Below are positions 1 through 5,442 of a stretch of DNA of 5,442 nt, in pieces. Below the pieces are notes generated by a model. That model made no database searches. It was not told the origin of the DNA and worked only from the letters and a program-made list of their open reading frames with translations. Positions within the stretch are counted from its first letter, which is position 1; each line of letters starts with the position of its first letter. The translations under genes and the position numbers were made by a program. This DNA is from Candidatus Alistipes excrementipullorum (GTDB taxonomy: Bacteria; Bacteroidota; Bacteroidia; Bacteroidales; Rikenellaceae): contig DXGW01000138.1 of the NCBI GenBank assembly GCA_019113665.1, positions 1-5,442 of the forward strand. The letters are read 5' to 3'.

Positions 1-325
1 TGAAGCGGTCCCTGCGGTAGAAGATCGGCGAATATTCGCCGCCCGTAGCACCGTCGTCCCGCCCGACACCGACATATCCGTATCCGGGCAGGGCCGCACA
101 CATGTCGAGCAGCATGCCGTGCTTGACCTCCTGGGTCCCGACAATGTCGAAACCGTTGTAATCGATGATTTCACACACCTTGCCGCAGCGCTTGTTCCAC
201 CCGTTTCCGGCCCGGCGGTCGGACTCGTTGTCGTTGCGCAGGTTGTAGGAGGCAACGGTAAGGTCCTGCGGCAGCGCACACGCCGATGCCAGCAGGAAGG
301 CAAACAATAAAACTACTCTTTTCAT
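1..325 (-). CDS. Secreted endonuclease/exonuclease/phosphatase family protein (5' part, truncated by window edge)
   Basis: Only the first 108 codons are in the window; the gene continues past base 1. The product starts with a signal peptide (Lys-Arg, then a hydrophobic run to about residue 17). Cys16 in LASAC could be a lipidation site, but cleavage by signal peptidase I just after it is equally possible. Family signs are ASYNLR (residues 25-30, Asn28 being the usual metal-site Asn), GTQEV (63-67, Glu66 being the usual Mg-binding catalytic Glu) and a GVGRDDG...GEYSPIFY block (86-103). That block is typical of Bacteroidota secreted EEP-fold proteins, which cleave phosphodiester or phosphate-ester bonds. 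The substrate cannot be told from this fragment. The ATG at 325 is the first possible start: an in-frame TAA lies six codons upstream. An AAGGAG directly abuts the ATG with no spacer, which is too close for a normal ribosome binding site. The gene is divergent from the tRNA gene. Confidence 0.85.
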   Translation of the reverse strand, partial: MKRVVLLFAFLLASACALPQDLTVASYNLRNDNESDRRAGNGWNKRCGKVCEIIDYNGFDIVGTQEVKHGMLLDMCAALPGYGYVGVGRDDGATGGEYSPIFYRRDRF

Positions 326-346
326 CTCCTTGCGATTTGTTTACGG

Positions 347-354
347 CAAATATA
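347..354 (-). promoter_or_regulatory. Bacteroidota -7 promoter box for the EEP gene
   Basis: Read on the minus strand this is TATATTTG, a full match to the Bacteroidota -7 consensus TAnnTTTG. It ends 21 bases before the ATG at 325, so the leader would be very short. No clear TTTG -33 box lies 19-21 bases upstream, so the promoter is supported by the -7 box and position only. Confidence 0.5.
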
Positions 355-399
355 CGAAAAAACGCTCTCACACCGCGTCCACGTGCAGCAGCTCGGCCA

Positions 400-421
400 T
401 TTCGGAACGCTGTTTCCGAAA
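400..421. repeat. Inverted repeat, 8-bp arms, just upstream of the tRNA promoter
   Basis: The arms TTTCGGAA (400-407) and TTCCGAAA (414-421) are perfect reverse complements around a 6-base spacer. The right arm ends four bases before the -33 element of the tRNA promoter. Neither strand has a T-run after the stem, so it does not look like a terminator. It could be a protein-binding palindrome or chance. Confidence 0.4.
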
Positions 422-424
422 AAA

Positions 425-456
425 GTTGCACGTAAGCAAAAAAGCGGTTATCTTTG
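425..456 (+). promoter_or_regulatory. Promoter of the tRNA-Pro gene
   Basis: The -33 element GTTG (425-428) and the -7 element TATCTTTG (449-456, full match to TAnnTTTG) are 20 bases apart, the spacing expected for the Bacteroidota primary sigma factor. The mature tRNA 5' end lies 10 bases beyond the -7 box, so the 5' leader would be only a few bases long. Confidence 0.75.
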
Positions 457-466
457 CACCCGCAAA

Positions 467-541
467 CGAGGTGTAGCGCAGTCCGGTTAGCGCACCTGCT
501 TTGGGAGCAGGGGGTCCCCGGTTCGAATCCGGGTACCTCGA
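467..541 (+). tRNA. tRNA-Pro (anticodon TGG)
   Basis: A complete 75-base cloverleaf can be drawn. The acceptor stem pairs 467-473 with 534-540 (six Watson-Crick pairs and one G-T at the inner end), with A541 as discriminator. The D arm is GCGC/GCGC. The anticodon stem CCTGC/GCAGG encloses the loop TTTGGGA (500-506), which puts anticodon TGG at 502-504 and G at position 37, as usual for tRNA-Pro. The T arm CCCGG/CCGGG carries the TTCGAAT loop. It decodes CCA and, by wobble, other CCN proline codons. The 3' CCA is not encoded (ACA follows the acceptor stem), so it must be added by a CCA-adding enzyme. The gene is monocistronic, with its own promoter and terminator. Confidence 0.97.
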
Positions 542-544
542 CAG

Positions 545-577
545 ATGCCGCAGTCAACACGACTGCGGCATTTTTTA
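545..577 (+). terminator. Intrinsic terminator of the tRNA gene
   Basis: An 11-bp perfect stem (545-555 with 561-571) with a 5-base AACAC loop is followed at once by a T-run (571-576). It starts four bases after the discriminator base of the tRNA, so the primary transcript has almost no 3' trailer. This is a strong rho-independent terminator for the plus strand. Confidence 0.93.
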
Positions 578-597
578 TTGACCGAAGCCGCTGCGCT

Positions 598-629
598 GTT
601 GCACGTCAGAAAGTTTATCGTCATCTTTG
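598..629 (+). promoter_or_regulatory. Promoter of the DUF5009/HGSNAT-like gene
   Basis: GTTG (598-601) and CATCTTTG (622-629, one mismatch to TAnnTTTG) have the same 20-base spacing as the tRNA promoter upstream. The shared GTTGCACGT at the -33 end and ATCTTTG at the -7 end align without a gap. The -7 box ends 33 bases before the ATG at 663. A TTG at 627 overlaps the -7 box and is not a credible start codon. Confidence 0.65.
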
Positions 630-662
630 TATCCGTATCACCAACCTTGCAACCCCGACAAT

Positions 663-1772
663 ATGAACGAACAAAAACGACTTCTCTCACTCGACGCCCT
701 GCGAGGCTTCGACATGCTCTTCATCATGGGACTCTCCCCGCTGATAGTCTCGATATGCGCACTCTTCCCCGGCGGCGGGGAGTGCTGGCTCGCGGAGACA
801 ATGGGTCATGCCCGGTGGGACGGCTTCACGCACCATGACACGATATTCCCGCTCTTCCTCTTCATCGCAGGAGTATCGTTTCCGTTCTCCCTTGCCAGAC
901 AACTGGAATCGGGACTTGGAAAAGGACGCATATATGCCAGGCTCTTCAGGCGGGCGGCCGCACTGATACTGCTCGGCATCGTCTACAACGGGCTGTTCGA
1001 CCTCGACTTCGCGAACCTGCGCATCGCCAGCGTACTCGGCCGTATCGGAACGGCCTGGCTGCTGGCCGCAATACTGTACGTCAACTTCGGGACTCGCACA
1101 AGAGCCGCCATCGCGGCCGCAATTCTCATCGGCTACTGGCTGCTGCTGCGATTCGTCCCCGCACCCGACGTGCAGGGTGCCGCCGGCCCGTTCTCGTTCG
1201 AAGGGAACCTGGCAGGATATGTCGACCGCATGCTGCTGCCGGGCAAAATATACTCCGGAACATTCGATCCCGAAGGTTTGCTCAGTACACTCCCCGCAAT
1301 AGTCACAGCCATGCTGGGAATGTTCACCGGAGAACTGGTGCGCCGTCCCGAAGACAAGATGCCGGGCACGCGTAAAACCGCCGTCATGCTCGCAGCCGCT
1401 GCCGCCCTGCTGATCGCCGGAATGGTGTGGAACGAGTTCTTCCCGATAAACAAGAAACTTTGGAGCAGTTCGTTCGTATGCGTCGCCGGCGCCTATTCGC
1501 TCTTCATGTTCGCACTCTTCTACTACGTGATCGACGTGAAGGGGCTCCGGAACTGGACCCTCTTTTTCCGCGTCGTCGGCCTCAACTCGATAACGATCTA
1601 CCTGGCCCAGGAGATCATCGACTTCAAGGGCATCGGCAACTTCTTCCTCGGCGGCGCCGAACGCCTTTGCGGACAGCCGTGGGACGCCGTAATAGGCTCG
1701 GCAGGTTATGTGGCCGTATGCTGGCTCTTCCTCTACTTCCTGTACCGGCAGAAGATATTCCTGAAGATATGA
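663..1772 (+). CDS. DUF5009/HGSNAT-type membrane acyltransferase-like protein
   Basis: A 369-residue integral membrane protein with about 10-11 hydrophobic segments, roughly at residues 15-35, 60-77, 97-112, 121-141, 147-165, 205-223, 238-256, 267-290, 298-318 and 341-361. The N-terminal LLSLDALRGFDMLFIMG is the signature of the heparan-alpha-glucosaminide N-acetyltransferase (HGSNAT)/NagX group. The segment HARWDGF...D.IFPLFLFIAG (49-70) matches the HGSNAT HxxWxG region, whose His is the reported active-site residue; here that is His49. Other group features are the FDPEGLLSTLPAI block (201-213), the NKKLWSSSF block (263-271) and GLNSITIYLAQEI (306-318). HGSNAT moves an acetyl group from cytoplasmic acetyl-CoA to a terminal glucosamine across the membrane. 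In bacteria the true substrate of these proteins is mostly unknown, so a sugar acetyltransferase role is inference. I chose the ATG at 663 because the conserved block starts at residue 7 and the upstream TTG lies in the promoter. No Shine-Dalgarno is visible, which is common in this phylum. It is convergent with the GH3 gene. Confidence 0.9.
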   Translation: MNEQKRLLSLDALRGFDMLFIMGLSPLIVSICALFPGGGECWLAETMGHARWDGFTHHDTIFPLFLFIAGVSFPFSLARQLESGLGKGRIYARLFRRAAALILLGIVYNGLFDLDFANLRIASVLGRIGTAWLLAAILYVNFGTRTRAAIAAAILIGYWLLLRFVPAPDVQGAAGPFSFEGNLAGYVDRMLLPGKIYSGTFDPEGLLSTLPAIVTAMLGMFTGELVRRPEDKMPGTRKTAVMLAAAAALLIAGMVWNEFFPINKKLWSSSFVCVAGAYSLFMFALFYYVIDVKGLRNWTLFFRVVGLNSITIYLAQEIIDFKGIGNFFLGGAERLCGQPWDAVIGSAGYVAVCWLFLYFLYRQKIFLKI

Positions 1773-1775
1773 AAA

Positions 1776-1812
1776 CGGCAGGCGGAGAGTCGTACGGACT
1801 CTCCGCCTGCCG
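1776..1812 (-). terminator. Intrinsic terminator between convergent genes
   Basis: A perfect 16-bp GC-rich stem (1776-1791 with 1797-1812) encloses a 5-base loop. On the minus strand the stem is followed by TTTT, so it ends the lipoprotein-radical SAM-GH3 unit 16 bases after the GH3 stop. On the plus strand it begins three bases after the stop codon of the membrane protein gene but has no T-run behind it. It may still slow or end transcription from that side, or protect the 3' end of the messenger. Confidence 0.88.
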
Positions 1813-1828
1813 ATGTATGGCCGGAAGG

Positions 1829-4093
1829 CTACTCCACCGTAAACTCGGCCTTGCCGCGCAGGTCGCGTGACGAAGCCCCGACATAGACGGTGAACGTTCC
1901 CGGCTCAACCTGCCAGTCGTGCCTGTCGGCATCGAAATATTGCAGAGCCGTACGGTCGAGAACGAACTTCACGCTCTTCGTCTCGCCCGGATCGAGGAAC
2001 ACCTTGTCGAAAGCCTTCAGCTCGCGAACGGGACGCTCGACGGTCGACTCGTTGTCGCCCACATAGAGCTGCACGATCTCGCCGCCGCGTACCGGACCCG
2101 TATTGCGGACATCGACCGTAACCGTCAGGCGGCCGTCAACGGGCATCGTCTCCCTGTCGAGAGCGAGGTTGGAGTATTCGAAGGTCGTATAGCTCAATCC
2201 ATGGCCGAACGGGAAGGTCGGCTCGATATTGTAGAGGTCGACCCAACGGTAGCCGACGAAGATATCCTCGCTGTAACGCTCGTTGAAGACCTTCTTTTCG
2301 AGCTGTTCGGTCGGTTTCCTTTCACCGGCATATATGTCGCTGCCATCCCCGCCTTCGGAAGTCTCGCCCGGATAGCACTTCGCGTCAAAGGCATGCGCAC
2401 CGCAATCCTCGAGTTTCGCATAGTAGGTGAAGGGCAGCTTGCCCGACGGGTTGACCGCTCCCGAAATAACGTTGGCAAGCGCGTTGCCGGCCTCGGTGCC
2501 CAGATACCACCCCTCGACAATGGCATTCACGCTGTCGACCCACGGCATGGCAACGGCATTGCCGCTTATGATCACGACGGCCGTGCGCGGGTTGGCCCCG
2601 GCCAATGCGGCGATAACCTCGTCCTGTCCGTACGGCAGGCCGAACTCCTTGCGGTCAGCCCCCTCGCAATCCTGATAGCCTTTCTTGTTCAGGCCGCCGA
2701 AGAAGACAACGGCGTCGCATTCGGCTGCGGCGGCACGAAGCTCGTCGAGCGACTCGACCTTCTCGTCGGGATTGCTCGAATAGCCCTTCATGCAGACGAT
2801 CTTATCCTCGCCGTACACATTGCGCATTCCCTCGACGGGCAGAACCTCGTACTTGACCTTCAGCGACGAGCTGCCGCCTCCGATGGTCATACGGCGCGAA
2901 GCGTTCTCGCCGACAACCAGAATCTTCGACACCTCCGCGGGACGTATCGGCAGTACGGAATTGTCGTTCTTGAGCAGCACGATGCCGTTCTCGGCTATGC
3001 GGCGGCTCACGTCGGCATGCTCCTGCGTGGCGAACGAACCATAGGGACGCGTGCGGTCCATCGACGTGCGGAAAATCATGCGCAGTATGTTGCGGACCTT
3101 GTCGTCGACCTTGGCGATGTCGGCTTTTGCAGCATCGCCCTCCTCCGAGCGGATCATCTCCAGCAACGGATTGGCCATATAGTAGTTGTCATAGGCGTCG
3201 CTGCCGCCCGAATTGCGGGCAAGGCCGTCGGTCCATGTACCGTATTCGAGGTCGAGGCCGTTGTCGAGAGCCTGGCGCGTGTCGCTCACGCCGCCCCAGT
3301 CCGAAATGACCGTACCGTCGAAGCCCCACTCCCCGCGCAGTATGTCGACAAGCAGGCGCTTGTTGTGGCAGCAGTGCTCGCCGTCGTAGAGGTTGTACGA
3401 TCCCATGATCGACCATGTGCCGCCCTCGACGACACCGGCCTTGAACGCCGGAAGGTAGATCTCGTACAGGGCACGGTCGCTAACCTCGACATTGACGTCG
3501 TGGCGGTGGTACTCCTGGTTGTTCAGGGCAAAGTGCTTGAGGCATGTGGCCACACCCTGCTCCTGGACGTTGCGTATGTACGGCACGACCATGCGGCTGG
3601 CAAGGTAGGGATCCTCACCCATATATTCGAAATTGCGGCCGTTGAGCGGCGTACGGTAGATGTTGACGCCGGGCCCCAGAAGCACGGTCTTGTTGCGGTA
3701 ACGCGCCTCCTCGCCGATGGCCTTGCCGTAGATGGCCGACATCGACGGATCCCACGACGCCGCAAGGCATGTCAGCGCAGGGAAAGCCGTGCAGTAGTCG
3801 TTGGTCCAGCCGGCACCGCCCCACTCGTCCCAAAGCACCTCCTCGCGGATACCGTGAGGGCCGTCCGAACACCACACCTCGGGAATACCCAGGCGCGGAA
3901 CTCCCGGTGACGAGAACTTGGACTGGGCATGGAGCATGGCCACCTTCTCTTCGAGCGTCATACGGCTCAATGCGTCCTCGACACGCTCCTCTATGGGTTT
4001 GCTGTCGTCGAGATAGACCGGCACATCGCTGCTCCCGCACGATGCCGCCCACACAAGGCACAAGGCCGAAACATAACAGTAGAATCTTTTCAT
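1829..4093 (-). CDS. Glycoside hydrolase family 3 lipoprotein (beta-glucosidase-like)
   Basis: A 754-residue exported enzyme with a signal peptide ending in a likely lipobox (AASC, Cys19), so it is probably anchored at the outer membrane or facing the periplasm. GH3 enzymes release terminal beta-linked glucose, or in some members xylose or other sugars, from glycans with retention of configuration. The N-terminal barrel (about 35-345) has MTLEEKVAML, CSDGPHG (Asp77, -1 site), GRNFEYMGEDP (152-162), LKHFALNN (Lys186-His187) and VISDWGG with the nucleophile Asp265. The second domain (about 365-560) has a GGGSSS loop (405-410) and CEGADR, in which Glu477 is the likely acid/base. The PFGHGLSYTTF block (628-638) leads to a fibronectin-III-like domain (about 645-740, with the RPVRELKAF block). 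No PA14 insertion is seen. All expected catalytic residues are present, so the enzyme should be active. It starts 17 bases after the radical SAM stop with no promoter visible between, which suggests co-transcription. The exact substrate cannot be assigned. Confidence 0.95.
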   Translation of the reverse strand: MKRFYCYVSALCLVWAASCGSSDVPVYLDDSKPIEERVEDALSRMTLEEKVAMLHAQSKFSSPGVPRLGIPEVWCSDGPHGIREEVLWDEWGGAGWTNDYCTAFPALTCLAASWDPSMSAIYGKAIGEEARYRNKTVLLGPGVNIYRTPLNGRNFEYMGEDPYLASRMVVPYIRNVQEQGVATCLKHFALNNQEYHRHDVNVEVSDRALYEIYLPAFKAGVVEGGTWSIMGSYNLYDGEHCCHNKRLLVDILRGEWGFDGTVISDWGGVSDTRQALDNGLDLEYGTWTDGLARNSGGSDAYDNYYMANPLLEMIRSEEGDAAKADIAKVDDKVRNILRMIFRTSMDRTRPYGSFATQEHADVSRRIAENGIVLLKNDNSVLPIRPAEVSKILVVGENASRRMTIGGGSSSLKVKYEVLPVEGMRNVYGEDKIVCMKGYSSNPDEKVESLDELRAAAAECDAVVFFGGLNKKGYQDCEGADRKEFGLPYGQDEVIAALAGANPRTAVVIISGNAVAMPWVDSVNAIVEGWYLGTEAGNALANVISGAVNPSGKLPFTYYAKLEDCGAHAFDAKCYPGETSEGGDGSDIYAGERKPTEQLEKKVFNERYSEDIFVGYRWVDLYNIEPTFPFGHGLSYTTFEYSNLALDRETMPVDGRLTVTVDVRNTGPVRGGEIVQLYVGDNESTVERPVRELKAFDKVFLDPGETKSVKFVLDRTALQYFDADRHDWQVEPGTFTVYVGASSRDLRGKAEFTVE

Positions 4094-4110
4094 GGTTCAG
4101 GGTTTTAATT

Positions 4111-5178
4111 TTATAGTAGTTTGCGATAGTGACAATACATGAGCCGGCGGTCGTTGTCACGCAGGTGCATGCCCCCGCCCTGACAGTAACGGAACATGTC
4201 GCACGCGGCACACTCGCCCGTGCGGGCCCACTCCCTGTCGCGGAATGGACGGAAACGGTTCTGCCATACGTCCCAGAAGCTGTCGGTATAGATGTTCCCC
4301 TGCGTGAAGTCCGAGCGGACGCTCGTACACCCCGAAATCGACCCGTCGACCCTTATCGACGCAACCGACACTCCCGCAGCGCACTGGTAGAAATCGTCAC
4401 GCACCTCGGCCTCGTAATCCCCGAGAAAGCCCTCGCAGGAGTAGCTCACCTCGATGTCGCCCCTACGGCGCATGCGGACTATGAAGTCGAGCAGCGTACG
4501 GAACTCGGCATCGCTCAGCGACAGGGTGTCGTCGCCCTCGGCACGGCCCGCCGGGAATATCGTGAATATACGCCACGAGCGGACACCTCGCGAGATGAGC
4601 CACCCGGCAAATTCGTCGAGGCGCGGGATCATGGGCGACGTGACGCATGTGATCACGTCGTAGGCCAGCGACGGCTCGGCTACAACGGCGTCTATGGCCG
4701 CAACAGCCCGGTCGAAAGAGAGCGGATTGCGGCGTATGTAATTATGGGTATCGGCGAATCCGTCGAGGCTGACGGATATGGAGCGCAGGCCCGCGTCCAG
4801 AAGGGAGGCAAGGCGTTCACGCGTAAGCAGCATGCCGTTGGTGACCATGCCCCAGGCATAGCCGCGCTCCGTTACGGCACGGCCCGCCTCCTCCAGATCG
4901 CTACGGACAAGTACCTCGCCTCCGGAAAAGACGATGAGCAGATCCGACGGCCGCACATGCGGCGTGATCTCCTCGTCGAGAACCTTAAGAAAATCGGCCA
5001 GCGGCATGTCGGCAACAGCCGCATCGGCACGGCAGTCGCTGCCGCAGTGGCGGCACGAGAGGTTGCACCGCAGCGTCATCTCCCAAAAAAGAGTGCGCAA
5101 CTCATGTGCGGCTACCTTCTCGGCATACATCTCCGAAAACAGCCGCAGGGCAATCCTCTTGCGCAGGCCGGGTCGCAT
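4111..5178 (-). CDS. Radical SAM/SPASM protein of an rSAM/lipoprotein pair
   Basis: A 355-residue cytoplasmic enzyme. CNLSCRHC (Cys38, Cys42, Cys45) is the CxxxCxxC site for the SAM-binding 4Fe-4S cluster. FSGGEVL (84-90) is the GGE motif for the SAM amino group, and MVTNGM (111-116) and SVSLDG (135-140) are typical following strands. The C-terminal part is SPASM-like: Cys266, then G279-x4-Cys284, then Cys323-x2-Cys326-x5-Cys332 and finally Cys349, ligands for auxiliary iron-sulfur clusters. The Cys normally three residues after Cys332 is Gly336. SPASM enzymes mostly modify peptides or proteins, so the lipoprotein encoded just upstream is the obvious candidate substrate. This matches the Bacteroidota rSAM/lipoprotein system; the chemistry is unknown. 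I chose the ATG at 5178 because an AGGAG lies five bases upstream; a GTG at 5181 would add one residue but sits only two bases from that site. The start overlaps the lipoprotein stop as TGATG, indicating coupled translation. The GH3 gene follows after 17 bases. Confidence 0.93.
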   Translation of the reverse strand: MRPGLRKRIALRLFSEMYAEKVAAHELRTLFWEMTLRCNLSCRHCGSDCRADAAVADMPLADFLKVLDEEITPHVRPSDLLIVFSGGEVLVRSDLEEAGRAVTERGYAWGMVTNGMLLTRERLASLLDAGLRSISVSLDGFADTHNYIRRNPLSFDRAVAAIDAVVAEPSLAYDVITCVTSPMIPRLDEFAGWLISRGVRSWRIFTIFPAGRAEGDDTLSLSDAEFRTLLDFIVRMRRRGDIEVSYSCEGFLGDYEAEVRDDFYQCAAGVSVASIRVDGSISGCTSVRSDFTQGNIYTDSFWDVWQNRFRPFRDREWARTGECAACDMFRYCQGGGMHLRDNDRRLMYCHYRKLL

Positions 5179-5420
5179 CACTTCTCCTCTGCGGATTTAA
5201 ACTCTGCGGGACGTTCGGCCTTGACAGCCTCCTTCTTGGGAGTCTCGGCCTGTTTCGGATCGACGGGTCGGGGCGCAGGCACTCCGTACATAACCTTGAT
5301 CGCAGGGGTAACCTCCTCGGACTGGGTATCGGTCTTGCTTCTGGTCGTATGCTTCACGCTTGAGCACGCCGTCGAAAAGCCGAGCAGCGCGACTATCGCC
5401 AGTTTGATCTTGTTAATCAT
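5178..5420 (-). CDS. Small lipoprotein, presumed partner/substrate of the radical SAM enzyme
   Basis: An 80-residue protein. Residues 1-18 form a short signal peptide (two lysines, then a hydrophobic run) ending in STAC, so Cys19 should be lipidated and the mature chain is only about 62 residues. The mature part is hydrophilic and probably unstructured. It starts Ser/Thr/Lys-rich, contains IKVMYGVPAPRP (41-52) and ends in a Pro/Lys/Glu/Ala-rich tail (53-80) rich in opposite charges. Its only Cys is the lipidated one. The MYGVP block resembles the Y-G-x-P motif I recall from small lipoproteins paired with radical SAM enzymes in Bacteroides relatives, where the motif is followed by a longer beta-rich domain that is missing here. 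It is the first visible gene of the unit, overlaps the radical SAM start by one base, and may be translated more than its downstream partners. The ATG at 5420 gives a proper signal peptide; a weak AAGAG lies directly upstream. The modification role is inferred from context. Confidence 0.85.
   Translation of the reverse strand: MINKIKLAIVALLGFSTACSSVKHTTRSKTDTQSEEVTPAIKVMYGVPAPRPVDPKQAETPKKEAVKAERPAEFKSAEEK
5184..5188 (-). promoter_or_regulatory. Ribosome binding site deciding the radical SAM start
   Basis: AGGAG on the minus strand, inside the last codons of the lipoprotein gene, lies five bases before the ATG at 5178 and two bases before the alternative GTG at 5181. The spacing favours the ATG. 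Shine-Dalgarno sites this clear are uncommon in Bacteroidota, although the site may also be a by-product of the Glu-Glu-Lys codons there. Confidence 0.55.
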
Positions 5421-5442
5421 CTCTTGCAGTGTTTTAATGGAT

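Noticed and set aside
358..440. Minus-strand stretch ending in a protein-like tail (EMAELLHVDAV then stop), possible remnant of a gene
   Set aside because: The frame is only about 25 codons before it meets the tRNA and its promoter, has no start or ribosome binding site, and matches no family I recognise. It is too short to call a pseudogene.
171..560. Minus-strand open frame running across the tRNA gene
   Set aside because: The GFEPGTPCSQ-like peptide is the well-known false translation of the T arm and anticodon arm of a tRNA on the opposite strand. The overlapping frame at 487-690 has the same origin.
627..662. Twelve-codon N-terminal extension of the membrane protein from a TTG at 627
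   Set aside because: The TTG lies inside the -7 promoter box, and the conserved LLSLDALRGFD block starts seven residues after the ATG at 663, as in relatives.
1427..1870. Plus-strand open frame overlapping the end of the membrane protein gene and the terminator
   Set aside because: It is Arg/Leu-rich out-of-frame translation of the membrane protein gene and runs through the hairpin; no motif supports it.
1919..3910. A 663-codon open frame on the plus strand, antisense to the GH3 gene
   Set aside because: Its translation is low in recognisable motifs and rich in His/Arg/Val/Ala, as expected for the mirror of a GC-rich coding strand. The opposite strand has a full GH3 with all catalytic motifs. 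The missing stops follow from codon bias in that gene.
5421..5442. Possible promoter or upstream gene end before the lipoprotein
   Set aside because: Only 22 bases are available. They hold no TAnnTTTG box and too little sequence to decide, so the start of the transcription unit is outside the window.

Overview
The window looks like chromosomal sequence from a GC-rich member of the Bacteroidota, probably near Alistipes/Rikenellaceae. This is inference from four things: several TAnnTTTG (-7) promoter boxes, ATG starts mostly without a well-placed Shine-Dalgarno site, two lipoprotein signal peptides, and a radical-SAM/small-lipoprotein pair of a kind I know from that phylum. No mobile element, CRISPR array or phage gene is visible.

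Layout. (1) Bases 1-325, minus strand: 5' end of a secreted endonuclease/exonuclease/phosphatase-fold protein that runs off the left edge. (2) Bases 326-662: control region with divergent promoters, a tRNA-Pro(TGG) gene with its own promoter and a strong intrinsic terminator, then the promoter of the next gene. (3) Bases 663-1772, plus strand: an integral-membrane acyltransferase-like protein of the DUF5009/HGSNAT type. (4) Bases 1776-1812: a 16-bp perfect hairpin between convergent genes. (5) Bases 1829-5420, minus strand: a compact three-gene unit read from right to left, made of a small lipoprotein (80 aa), a radical SAM/SPASM enzyme (355 aa, start overlapping the lipoprotein stop in TGATG) and, after 17 bases, a family 3 glycoside hydrolase lipoprotein (754 aa). 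Its upstream promoter lies beyond the right edge.

The most interesting part is the lipoprotein-radical SAM pair. It fits the poorly characterised 'rSAM/lipoprotein system' of Bacteroidota, in which a radical SAM/SPASM maturase is encoded beside a small lipoprotein that is its presumed substrate. The lipoprotein carries an MYGVP motif resembling the Y-G-x-P motif I recall from those partners. It appears to lack the folded C-terminal domain such partners often have, ending instead in a Pro/Lys/Glu-rich tail. The GH3 enzyme in the same transcription unit links this putative modification system to glycan breakdown. On the other side of the terminator, the HGSNAT-type membrane protein may also act on amino sugars or sugars, but nothing in the sequence shows that the two loci work together.
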